DNA of 64,000 nt, taken from positions 79,725 to 143,724 of the forward strand of contig KZ308791.1 of assembly GCA_000376725.2 (NCBI GenBank), in the 5' to 3' direction. Positions 48,564 to 60,340 of the stretch are shown in pieces. The DNA comes from Ladona fulva (lineage: Eukaryota > Arthropoda > Insecta > Odonata > Libellulidae). Both the position numbers and the translations under genes were made by a program. Below the pieces are notes generated by a model. It was given only the letters and a program-made list of their open reading frames with translations, did no database searches and was not told the origin of the DNA. Every line of letters begins with the position of its first letter. Position 1 is the first letter of the stretch.

Positions 48564-51500
48564 ACTCTTTTCTCTGCGTTTAAATTTACTTCTAAAACGT
48601 TCGTTCGCTGAAATTTGTTGCAAAACTATCTTTTGGATGCAGAAAAAACCAGTAGAATCTCAGATTACCTTCACATTTAAAACGATTTGTCCCAGGAGCT
48701 TAGTGAGTTTAATGCAACCACAGTATGCCACGCCAAGTAATGACTCTCTCGATAATTTTTATATTCCATATTCTCATCTTGATATTCTATCGCTAGCACA
48801 GATTTTGAGATAAATATATTAGGAAGGAGTATTTAAACCGATTTGCCAAAAAAAATCGGCATTTTTTAAGAGTAGCGGATTTTACACGATATAGTATATT
48901 TAGCTGCTTCGTTAGATTACGGAAACGCAAATTTATACCGCGTTTCATTTAAGCTGCTTCATATTTTTGAAGCCATTTTAATTTACTTGAAACTGTTGCG
49001 AATATTAAAAATGTTTCTCGAACTACTTATATTCCTCCTAAAATCCACCGACGAATCTTTTACAAGAAAGATTACTGAAACTCTTAGAGTTAATTCCGAG
49101 AGCATAACTTGGCTCCGAGGTTGAAAAAGTAGAATCAAAATAGATAAGAAAATATCACGTGGTGATTCAGAAGACACGTGGAACGAAAAAATGTGACATT
49201 ATGAGATCGCAGAGAAAATATTCCTGCCATGCATGATTAGGTTCACAAAGAGAAGGGGGTGTGAAAAACCTACGAAAGAATGGAACATCAAGAATTATAG
49301 AAATAGTAAAAGTAATCAACATCTACTACACATATCACAAGAAAAATTATCGTTGTTTTGGAAGTATAAAACAATAGTTAAACTTTGAGGAAATTAATAT
49401 GGCTTGTACGTATTTGTTTACGATACAAAAGAAAAAAAACTCCATTGAATGATGTCACTGAAAATTGAACACGATAGAAAAATTTTATGAAACTGAAGAA
49501 GTACAAAAATTAGATTCAATGAGCAATAATCAAACAGAGTAATCAAAGCAATTAAAGATATATCCTAACCTTAACCATTAATTTAGTTACGGAACATAAA
49601 AACCTCTCAGAGAAATTATATATAAACCCGGTTTCCGTGATGAGTTGCGTCAATCCGGTCACCACAGTCACGAAATGCACGAATTTGTTTCCGCGCGATG
49701 TTTTTCTTCTACGTTCGGGTAATGCCCTTCGTTTAATGAATCAGTTTAGCTGGTTTTTACTCGACATTTCTCGAGCAATGCCCCTAATGAGTAATGTTCT
49801 TTACCTGCGCACCCTTCCAACACAACGCCTATCTGCTGGCCTCATTAGCAGCTCCCCCGCCGCTCTCTCACTCCGGACATAATTATCCCGCTTCGCCGTC
49901 CTTCCACAAAATAAAAGGATACGATCGGAAGTGTGTATTCACGTGTTGAATTAATTTCCCATTAAATGAATATTCATCGTCGAATTTTACGACTTTTTAC
50001 CCTTACACTGAGTGTAAATACTTCAAAAGTAATTCGGTTGGTACATTTTTTAATGGTTTAAGCTTTCTTTAGTCCAATAGGCATGCGAGACAACATAAAT
50101 AATGACGCCGGTTGTTCCAACAACCCGAAACAGAAACGTCACAATAGTATTACTTTATATAAGCTCCGAGTTATTTTTATCAAATGTTTATAACATCCCA
50201 TTTTCTAAAATTAATCATAATTTGTTACTGTTAAAGCAGTCAAATACAATTTCGAACCAATAATAGCTAAATGCTAATGGTTTTTAAATTGATGTCCTAT
50301 ACGGATCTGAATGTTTCCTTATAATGAAGAAACATGTTAAATTCATAAATGACATGTTGGATCCAACTTTTCATTTCCATATCGTAGTACTGACTTTAAT
50401 GGAATACGTTCTAATATACACGAAAATGCCTTACAATACGCTGTAGATACAATAAACTGTATGCTACGGCCTCAAACCCTGAAGTTTCTAGTGATACTTT
50501 GTTTCCCTTTATTGGACAGACAGAGAGAGTTCTCCATTCGCCAGGTATTTTATATTTTATATCCTATCCAGCATGCGGAACACAGATGTAGATTATCACC
50601 ATTCTACTATCCAATATTTTCGTATTATAATGTCCTCACACACTTCCACTTTCTGAATATCTCTATGCTTTCAATCGTATATGTTTCGCTCATCCTTTCT
50701 CCCTATGCCAACGTCTTCTTAAGTTATCATCCTGTACATTTGAATAAGTATTTTGGAGAGTGTTAAAAATAAACGATTACGAATGTTACTGACAGATAGT
50801 ATGACAATATGAGATTTACGGTACAATGCTTAAACACCAAACTGAGTTGGCGCAGGGTGAAAAAAATTCTAGGAATTAAATCTTTTTCCGAAACTTCAGT
50901 TCAGAATTCAGTTCGAGTTCAGAATTCCAAGCTTTATATTAAGGCCAAGATCAATTTTTTTATAAACGGTTATTCAAGGACAAGAAAGAACATTTTTCTA
51001 TATGATAGCAATGGGATGATTTCTTTATACACCAAGAACTACAATATTTTCCTCAAAAGAAATAAATGTTACATCGATTAAAGGAGTAGAAAGAAAGTGA
51101 CATGTTCAAAAATACAGAAAGAAAGGACGAGAAGCGGAGCAATTCTAATTGCCATTCCATGCATTGAATGAACTATATAAAGTTGAAACCTTGTGTTAAT
51201 CGAGCGTGAATTTTTACCACAATTACTTCGTTTTGTTGTTACGAAAATCCAAAAAAGAATACTTTCCAACTTTACAATGAATAAACTTAAACTATCACCG
51301 TCATTGGTTATTAATTCGAACTCTTTTGAAGTGTACTTATATTGAGGGCCACCTATTTTTTGCTGCAATACATAGATGAGCACGGGTATTACCGCTGGGA
51401 GTGTAAAATAGAGAAATCTCCACAAAAGTGCGTCTAAAATATTTAGGGAGGTACGTAATTTAAGAGGATTCTCAATGCTACCAACGAAGCATTATGGCCG

Positions 51501-52530
51501 TAAAAAATACCCCGGCGGTCTCAAATGCGCCGCTGGGCACACAGGATTAGGTTTGTTTCCTGTAGGTTCGGATAAAAACCGTATAATATGGGCATAAGCT
51601 GCACATTTACCTTTAGAATCTAAACGATGTCGCTTTGTGACTTTGCGACTGAACCGTAAGCCTGATTTTTGACCTCGGGTCGATCCATTAAAAGACGCCA
51701 ACAATGGGAATACCATTAAAGCAATGTTCCGCGTCGAATTGTAAGCTGGCATAAATTATACGAAGACAAATTCTGAGTCGAAATCGTCCGTGAGAGGATT
51801 GAATCGCATCATTGAACTTCGACTGCTACGTTTGAAAAGACCTGCGGAGGCAGAAGAACATGAGTTGATAGATTAATGTTCACAAACAGCGCTCGGACAA
51901 AAGATGATTCGACGGCATACACATCCGAATACTTCGCGCAGTATCCGCATCGAGATGCTTTTGCAGGAAACAAGAATCGATTGGTACGCCCCCTGGTGGA
52001 AGATTAGTTGGCGGCGAAAAGCGTAAGAGGATTTGCAAATGAGGCTCCGAAGGTGAATAAGGCAATAAGGCCCGCAAACTACGATGAAATTTTCAGTGAC
52101 GTCTGTTAGTTTACTAAAGCTCCTTTCACACAATCGAAATTTTCGACGAATTTCTCCACAGCTATCTTGTACAAGAGACGTGAATTGTGCGTGAAGTAGT
52201 AGTTTCACACTGAGCTGACTTGTGTGCTCCCATTTTCATCCGCGGACTTGCGGATGAATTTCGCACTCTCATTGCATTCTGTGGCCTTAATGCATTTGAG
52301 TAATCAGGTATAATGCTCGCGTGGAGCGGAGAGATACGCAATTGTCACACGTAGAACGGTTGAAGTTGTAACTATTCATATTTAACGGCTAACATTGGAC
52401 TCTCGTTAAACATACAAAGCATCCACCCCTGAATCGAGCTCAAGTAATGTCAGTAAACTTAAAAGAACCTTCGAGGCAAAAGATCACCTTCAAAATCATT
52501 TTTCAATGTTCAAACGAAAGAAAGGAAACT
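48564..52530. other. Mostly featureless, GC-richer 51.5-52.0 kb
   Basis: AT-rich DNA with no recognised gene. The stretch 51490-52010 is GC-richer and holds overlapping open frames on the minus strand (51492-51752, 51873-52208) without recognisable products. GAAGGGGGTGTGAAAAACC at 49253 resembles a stretch near 27.04 kb. Confidence 0.4.
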
Positions 52531-52890
52531 AAAGTGCGGTATTATAATATAGCAGTCATTTCTGACTGCTCAGGTCATTTCGCACGTGAGCCCACACCGG
52601 GAATCAAACCCAGAACCGCTCACTACGACGTTGAACACGTTACCCGCATGGCTTTCCGGAGGTTCTTATTGTAATGTATACTTACTATGGATTTTAACTA
52701 ATGTTCACTTTAGGCTCTGGTATTATAATGCTTTCTTACAGTTAATGTAAAGTTTATAGTTAATATCCATGCTAATTCGTCATATATGTAGGAGATTAAT
52801 TGTAATTTTCTCTTTTACAAACCATTCCTATATCTGGCCCTAAAGTGATCATTACTTTAAATCCATATTGAGTAAATAATGCCGGGTCTA
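52531..52890. mobile_element. Foldback element, copy 2, interrupted by SINE
   Basis: Outside the nested SINE, the left arm (52531-52548 continuing at about 52676-52745) and right arm (about 52815-52890) are imperfect inverted complements. ATGGATTTTAACTAATG pairs with the ATTACTTTAAATCCAT region, and CACTTTAGGCTCTGG pairs with CTGGCCCTAAAGTG. GGTATTATAATG occurs twice within the left arm, so the arm contains a tandem subrepeat, as in FB-type elements. The centre TCCATGCTAATTCGTCAT and AGGAGATTA matches copy 1 at 34.4 kb. Confidence 0.7.
52540..52675 (-). repeat. tRNA-derived SINE, family 1, nested
   Basis: The minus strand carries a tRNA-like head with B box GGTTTGATTCC (52600-52610) and the family 1 body GGGCTCACGTGCGAAATGAC. 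Insert about 52549-52666. It is flanked by TATTATAAT (52540-52548) and TATTGTAAT (52667-52675), a 9-bp target duplication with one change. The duplicated sequence is itself part of the left arm of the foldback element, so the SINE landed in a pre-existing foldback copy. Confidence 0.75.
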
Positions 52891-55093
52891 AGTGCAGTTG
52901 CGTCACTCTGGAATGTATCACCGGAACAATTTTCATACCTACATGCATATCTCTCACGCAGTTTCCTTACAGGTTAAGCATGTTATTTGGATCCTTCATT
53001 CCGGCATAAAATATTCCAGCATATTTTATTCTGAAATATCCATTCATCTTTTCATACATCGCATTTTACACTTTCCCTTTCTACTTCCATTTCCTTTTCC
53101 TGCCCATTTACTATTTTCCTTGTATAAAAGGATGGGATTGTATGGTTCTACAGCTCTTTTAAGAAACTAACTAATATCATATTCCATTTTTTCAATTTGT
53201 TATTTTAACAAAAAAGGGAAGAAAATCTTTTTCCATTTTTTGCGAGTTATTGAGATACGTTCGTCTGCATTAATTTATCTTCAAGGAAATACCTCTGTAT
53301 CCTACTTATATGAATCGTTTTCTATTATTTACATTACATAGACTTTGCGATGTAGAAACAGATAGGAAAAATCTACAACCTAATGAATATCTCAAATACC
53401 TGTCATATCAAATGATATAGCCATATATAGCTATATAGATATAGCTCTAAAACATTCCCTTGAAACCGAAAACCAACATTTTGTTCTGATCACCCTAGTT
53501 GTTGATGAAAGACGTCCCACGAGCTGTGAGGATCGAAAGGCAACCACTGTGCAACCGTGGTGTGGATGTAACAGAAAACCGAAAAAGACTTTCGATGGAA
53601 AGGAAGTGAGGAAGGGAGCGGAATTCCAAATATGTACTTCCGAAATAAGGGAGACGTAAAATGAAACCGATTCAGAAAGAATGAAGTTCTCGGTTACGGT
53701 GGCATAAAATATGAATTGCGAGGAAGCAAATAGAGGAACGAAATGGGATGGGAATGAAAAGGAATTGGGGAAATGAATATCACGCTGGAAAGGAAACAAA
53801 ATGAGGAATAATAAAGAATATAGGGATGCGTACGATGGCTATTCCCAAAGTATTTTCCACTTTCCGTCTTTTATTAAGTTGTAGACGTCACAGCTGCCAT
53901 TTTGTTGGCTGGCATGGCGAATCTACCGACAGGAAAGTAAATGATACATGCCGTACCTCAATATCACGCTGCGAATTGTTACAGTTGTTACAGGGTCCCA
54001 CCTGGTCTTTTTGGAACCATTTCAACTCACGATAAAATGTTATGCTACAATAACCTATCCACAAAATTCCATTGTAAGGTATAGAGGCATTGAATGAAAG
54101 CCATTCTAAACAGACATCGCCTCGCGTTAAACTGTGAAATGGTTTTCCAACTGCCAGTCACTGAAATGCTCCCTCTGACTTATTACAACGTTACTGCTGG
54201 AAGATTTTGGCCCGTCGTTAAATGACAAAAATAAGCATTAAATTAAGAATATCAGACATGATGGTATGCTACCCTAATACTGATGAATGTTTTAACCTGC
54301 ACAACTCAGTAGACAAGGAAAAAAACACTAATCCTTTAATTTTTAGGGTGTAGCTGAAGAAGTTTTAAATAGGGAGTCTTAATGTTCAAGTTCGTTTAAT
54401 GAGTAATGAGAGCTAGCGGAGGCTTCTGAATCTCTCGTTTGTACGGTGGGGTGTTTTTTAGGGGTCCAAAACTCTATTTACATTCATATCTCTCCTTGGT
54501 TGCATCGAAAATCCACCTTTGGTGGGGTATTCTAAACATTTTACTTGCAAAAGCACTAGAATAGCCTCACTTGATTCTCTCCATACGTTTTCTACATTAA
54601 AATACCATATGTATTAAAGCAACAATTGAACAATAAAGAATAAATATCTTCAAAAGAGCGCAAAGGATATGCGATGAAAAAACATGAAAATTGTAACTAA
54701 TGACAAGACAATCTTTCTTGATATCATTCCCATCATTTCTAGGCCATTATTACGGTAATTTATACATACTACAAAAGCAGTCCAATTACGTAGCCCTGCA
54801 GGACGCCCGAGGTCACTTTAACCATGTTGTAACGAATAGCATCCAGTTCTACTCGTTACTCATCTGCAGAGAGAAAGTCCTTTATACGATTCGTTGGCTC
54901 TCAATTGATACACGCAACTTTTAATTCATCAAATTCCTGATGTGGAGCATTCTGCGTGAACTTCTGAGTGATCTGATGAGGGACCCATCACTTACAGGAT
55001 CAACTAATTATGATTATAAGTGAAGATGAGTTTGCTTTTGTTATCGATTTTCCCACTCGGATAACATTCCTGCTGCCAACCCTTACCAGAAAA
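52891..55093. other. No feature seen (about 2.2 kb)
   Basis: AT-rich. A short AT-palindromic run occurs at 53408-53445 (ATATAGCTATATAGATATAG). Open frames here are unrecognised. Confidence 0.5.
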
Positions 55094-55167
55094 TTTGGGC
55101 TCCCACCGGGATCAAACCCAATACTGCTTCCATCCTGGAACCCGCTACCAATTAGACTAAGGGGGAA
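55094..55167 (-). repeat. tRNA-derived SINE head
   Basis: On the minus strand TTAGTCTAATTGGTAGCGGG (A box and D arm, about 55140-55160) is followed by the B box GGGTTTGATCCCGG (about 55107-55119) and GGGAGCCC. Spacing is tRNA-like. The family 1 GCGAAATGA body does not follow, so it is a truncated copy or a different family. No target duplication was found. Confidence 0.6.
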
Positions 55168-55374
55168 TCATTCCATTGACTGTATAAAATAATACGTAAC
55201 TTCCACACTTTGGGTTTAACTAATACCCCAACGCATCAATAATATTTAATTCCTTAATGAAATGATTCAAGGTTTGCATTAGCTTATAAGAGTTGACTCT
55301 ATTATTCAATGATCATTTGTCACTTGAATAATACTAAACTTAGTACATGATGAAGATCATTTGTAAGGCAGTTT

Positions 55375-55445
55375 AAGATCGAACTGGAAATCGAACCCAG
55401 AAGTGCTATTTTTGCAGGAGAGAAAACCGTACCCGAACAGTAATG
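55375..55445 (-). repeat. Possible tRNA-like remnant
   Basis: The minus strand has a good B box (GGGTTCGATTTCC, around 55387-55397) but only a weak A box (GTTCGGGTACGG). It is probably a decayed SINE head about 300 bp from another at 55.1 kb. Confidence 0.35.
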
Positions 55446-57489
55446 TTTAATTTCTTAAATCCGAGCTAAACCGGTAACCATTTCTTATTCCGTTTAGAAT
55501 TTCTGTTCCAAACAATACCATTTTACTAAAGCGTAAACTAATGAAACTATACTAAATATAAGTATCAGGGACTTGCAGATAACTAGAATGCATGCTTTAC
55601 ATTCAAGTATTTGTGTCATAGTATTCTGATCATTCTTTCTTTAATATCGTAAGTTTCGTTCTAAAACTTAATACATTTTATTGAACACTTCGCTATATTA
55701 TTTTTCAGAAGGGTATATTATTTCAATGGTAGGATCGATAAAAAAAACTTCGGAAAGGTTTGATGAAAGCGAACGGAGCAAAAATGGAACCAAACCGAAA
55801 TTTTTATTTAATTGAACCGGTGCGAAAACCGGAACCAAAAATATTATGATAGGAACTTTCCAATATCCGGATGGATGCTTAACCCAATTCAGAATGAATA
55901 TCCAGACATGCTTGATTTCGAGTTCCTCGTTCTCTCAGACTTTTTTCATGTCCGTTACTTTGGAATTTTCCTAAGAACTTTACTCAGTACCTTATACTTT
56001 TCTAAGAACGCGCCATGTTATCTTTCACCCTCTACCTTGATGATTTCACCTTTTAAATCTTATCGTTCGCCTTTTTAAAGGAGTATCTTAAGATTCTTGT
56101 GGGAGAGAATTTTACTTTCTTTATCCCCCCTTGTATCCACTATTGATCACCATGGGTATACGCAATTCTGTGGTCAACTTCTCCCCTCTCACTCCCAGAG
56201 TCACTGTCAATGTCAAACCTTTCCTCGACCCCAAAAAGCGTAGGATGGTTTTCGTTTAGGATCTACGCTTTCTCTCACCGCCCCCTTTTCGGCCTTTCCC
56301 ATTTTCACTCGGTTAAGCCTTCCATTGGCTTTTCTCTCAACGCCTTCAATCTGCTTTAATCACCACGACGCATTACTTTCCGGGAGCAATGAAGGGGATC
56401 AACAGATAAGATTCTGGGGAACGGAAAGGTGGATTTGGATAAGAGGATCGGACACAAATGCAATCGATATATTATGGCCTTACTTCATAGAACATTATGA
56501 AAAGCTTAAAACTAAGCATTGCATGATGGCCTCTTTATTTGGACGAAGTAGGGTCCTGTGTGATGACCTCTTCCTCCTAACCTCAATGATCTATACGTAA
56601 GTTAAATTTCATATTTAGATTTGGGAAATATAATACAATAAAAACACAAGAGAATTGTGTCCGTGGAGGAAAAAGAGTTTTCCCAACTGAAGAAGTTGAA
56701 GAGGACAGAAAACCTATGTGCGAGGAAACACCCATCAGGAAGGGAGGTGGAAAAAGGTGAAAGCATACAGTAAACGATGTAAAAAGAATATCAAATTAAA
56801 ACAATCAAAAGTGCAATGCAACTTAATACAGTTAAAGTAACAGCCTATGAACAACAAAATCCAAATATTTTAATGAAGATTACAGTAAAAATGAATACAA
56901 AGTGTACATACAATATAGATGAATTTCATGTGCGTATTTAAATCGACTATTAACTAGCTTAATCAACTATCAACTTGCTATTAGCTAATTCATTCATTTA
57001 AATTAGAAAATTACAAAATGTAGTATTATAATGAATAACGTTACCATAGGGTTATTAGTCCATCTGTAACGAACTAATTAAGAATAAAAGTGGAGAGAAT
57101 TAGTATGATTATAATGGAATATTCGTAATACTAAAGGAGAACTAAGTAATTAGGATGATTTTTGCCGATACCAACACTTACAAGATTTACGAAATACAAA
57201 ACGGGAATATGAACTAAAAGAATTTAACGCGTCCTCCTGCAGGATAAGAGTTATTTTGACAAGTAACATATTTTGGATATACTACATATGGAATATTAGA
57301 TTGTATCAGAGGCAAGCAGAGACATTCTACGGAAAAAAGGATAACAGTGCCCATTAACCTTCGAGATGTTGTCATGGATATGAAAACAGAAAATAAACTT
57401 GCCGAATAAGAACAGAAATGAGAAGTTACATCCGAGCATTCGAGAGAATTGGGAACTGATGGGACGATATGAAGGAGATGATCTGACTT
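55446..57489. other. No feature seen (about 2 kb)
   Basis: AT-rich DNA with small open frames only. Purine-rich stretches at 56640-56760 and 57290-57490 may include more decayed sequence of the LINE that becomes readable at 57490. Confidence 0.45.
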
Positions 57490-57636
57490 TATGGCTCACT
57501 TTTGAGAGGAAAAAGCAAGATCAAAGAGGTTATTGAAGGGATGTCAGAAGGAAGGAGAACTAAGGGTAAGAAACTGTCTCAGCTAATAGATGAGATTAGA
57601 AAGAATAAAGATAGGGTCAGAAAATCATGGAAATAG
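57490..57636 (+). pseudogene. Non-LTR RT tail fragment
   Basis: A 48-codon frame ending at the stop at 57634-57636 reads LLRGKSKIKEVIEGMSEGRR, then a basic TKGKKLSQLIDEIR stretch ending in VRKSWK. The pattern L-R-G-x-S-x-x-x-x-V-I-E-G-x-x-E-G-R-R is the well-known C-terminal tail of invertebrate non-LTR polyproteins. Upstream frames are broken. This tail differs from that of the LINE fragment that directly follows, so two elements are juxtaposed. Confidence 0.55.
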
Positions 57637-58215
57637 AGAACTATGTGTATTATAGAACCATGGAAAACATCATTATAGGGAAAGAAGGATCAAAATTAGA
57701 ATCGGTGAAATATTTTGGAGTAACCCTCACAAATAACTTAACATGGAGTAATCCCAAGGAAGAAGTCACCCTTACCCATTTTCCTGTGTTAACATGGAGT
57801 ACCCACGTTGTAATATAAGTGGACAAGCTCTTAAGAAACTCGGACTCGTTACGAGAATAGTTGGTAGAAGCAAAGAAAAAGTCCGTTGCGTTGGTCAGGC
57901 CTCACCTGGAATATGCGTGTAGTGTATGGGATCCTTCCGAAAAGTTTTTTATTCGAGAATTAGAAAAAGTACAATTACGATACGTTTCGTAAGAAATTGT
58001 TACGAAAAATCAGTGAGCGTTACTCGAATGCTTCGGGAAATAGGATGGGAATCTCTAGAAGATTTAAAGAAAGAATAAATTTACTAAGTTCAGAAAAGGT
58101 ACTTCCGAAGAAGATGTAGCTGATATGATGCGTCCTCCGTTACATAGGCCGTTCTATGTACCCCCTGCCACATGTTGAAAGGCTGTTTGCAGGGTACATA
58201 TGTAGATGTAGAAGA
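57600..58215 (+). pseudogene. CR1/jockey-like LINE 3' end, decayed
   Basis: One frame reads LESVKYFGVTLTNNLTWS, the region following the RT catalytic palm in jockey/CR1-type LINEs. After an insertion and frameshifts, KKLGLVTRIV and RPHLEYACSVWDPSE follow, then FIRELEKVQLR, all typical of the same thumb and C-terminal region. A stop lies near 57989. The 3' part ends in GTACATATGTAGATGTAGA (about 58194-58212), a LINE-like repetitive tail. Inside the coding part TTAACATGGAGTA is repeated at 57738-57750 and 57789-57801, flanking a 38-bp insertion. The catalytic motif is absent, so this is a 5'-truncated dead copy. Confidence 0.7.
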
Positions 58216-60300
58216 CAATTTACTAATGATAATGAGGAGCGATTAATCCATGTGTGTTTGCCCATGCAAGAGAAAAACTCTTGAATGCTTTTAAGTGGAG
58301 AAATAATAATAGAATACAATCGGATAGGGGTTTTAGGAATGCTCATATTTTGATAGAAAACTTTCGTTTACGTCTAGAAAAGAATTTATTATTTTAATAC
58401 TCTCAAATTTACAGCCCACAAAATAAAGACAGACAGAAAATCCTCACCATTGGTTAACTTAGGATTCCTAACGTGATTAGACTGTTTCACAGCAGGAATA
58501 CGATTACGATGATTTATGGTAAAAGCGAGCAGCGTAATCTTAAAGATTAAATGAAGGACAGACGCAGGAAAAGGTACGTTGCGAAGTACAATAGGGCCTT
58601 TGTTCATAAATATATACGTATTAAGTGAGAGATGCCATGATTATATTCACCTTTCTTGCCAGCCTCGTTGAAAAAATACAAAAAGCAGACTTGAAAACAA
58701 TTTTAATACAGACTGAGATAAGTAACTCATAAGGGTTTTCAACACTTCCAAGCACACTTCCCGTTTATTCTTGGAGACCGCAGTCACGCGATTCTGTACT
58801 TCCTGAGATCTTTTTTCGTAAGAGGAATAATAACTGGAATTCAACAGCATTTTTCCGTAAATTACTGGTACTTAAACCGAATGGCCTTAGAAGCATAGAG
58901 TCACGACGTAAATGTGACCAAACCGCTTGCATATGAAATCGTGATCCCGATTCCGCATGGCTGAGTCTCCTAGGATTCTCATTTCGGAATTCATCGCACG
59001 ATGCAAACATCCGTTTCATCTACATTTCCGTTTTACTAAAGAGTGCCTTTAATTCATATTCCGAGCATAGCTCTTCAAAAGGAGTGATATTGAGTTTCCG
59101 GAGGTTTAAACTTTGAGTGGTTAAGTGAAATATTTTATGCCAACTGAACCAAACCATGATTTTTTTAAATTTTACCACCGCAGGAAAACGCCTTCAAAGA
59201 GAAGGAACAATTTTCAGTATCCATGGGATCCTTCTCAATTCGATGGTAATAAAAATTTAACCTGCGAATTTAGCAGAATTTACATGTTTTCACGGTGATA
59301 TTTCTCATTTCTATCCATAATTTTCTATAAAAGATGAGTTAAATAATATACATAAAGGATAAACGGAAACACAAACTATGACCAACCAGGATATTTATTG
59401 GTACAAGAACATTGTTTTCATCCATATCAATAATGACATGTAAAGATCCTACCTGTCGGATTTTGATTATGGATACTTCAGTTTGGAGTAGAATAACTAA
59501 TCTAACGATACCATAGATAAATAACTTACATTGAGGTTTAGCATGTTTTATCTTGCGTCTAATCATATAATGAAATATTTAGAATTTTATTTGGCCGGTT
59601 GAATATGACAGAACGAAGAAGTCTAAGTTTTCCACGCAGTTAAATGGAGCGATTATTTTGAAATATTGTTTCTTGAAAAGAATTTACTCGAAACAAAATT
59701 TTAATGTAGGATACGAATATTTCTTTTAAGTTCAAAGTAAAATTTTTAGTTACACTAAAAGTTGTTACCCATTTTGTAAAACAACTTTTTCCCAGTAACA
59801 GATGGGCATAAAAATGCGATCTTTGTCTCGATATAAATCTTTCGGTAGGAGTTTTCACAAGCTATATTCTAACATTATCTAGAACTTATTTATTTATACG
59901 AATTTATATTTGTCTCAGGGCATCCTTTGAGAGCAGTCAGGAGATCCAGCAGCAACCTTTTCCGCGTTCCTGGGCGCTTGACCGCCTTTTTAATCATTAA
60001 TTCGAAAGAAAATAAATCATGACTTCGAAATAAAATAAATTTAAGATAATTTACTTTGCTTAAAAATTCATACTCAAGACAACTAGAAATTTTTAGCCTG
60101 TAAGAAATTTTATTTTAGCAGTTTTTTGTTTGACTAGAAACAAATATTATATTATAATTAATTAGAATCAGATATTACCTTAGTACTCACTAAATCCTGC
60201 TTTCCAGTAACTGAAGATCCTTTAACATATACAGCGGTAAAATAGAAATATAATAGAATGATCGCTATTGTTAATAGTGATTATGATCATGTGAAGATTG
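58216..60300. other. No feature seen (about 2.1 kb)
   Basis: AT-rich DNA with short unrecognised open frames. Confidence 0.5.
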
Positions 60301-60340
60301 TGATGATGATTGTTAAATTATGTTTATCATGATGATGATG
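60301..60340. repeat. TGATGA microsatellite
   Basis: TGATGATGATTG and CATGATGATGATG flank a short AT interruption, and related ATTATGATCATG sequence lies just upstream. Simple-sequence tract. Confidence 0.7.

Noticed and set aside
49250..49330. Shared repeat with about 27040-27120
   Set aside because: Only about 19-23 bp (GAAGGGxGGTGTGAAxAACC) aligns convincingly, too little to define an element.
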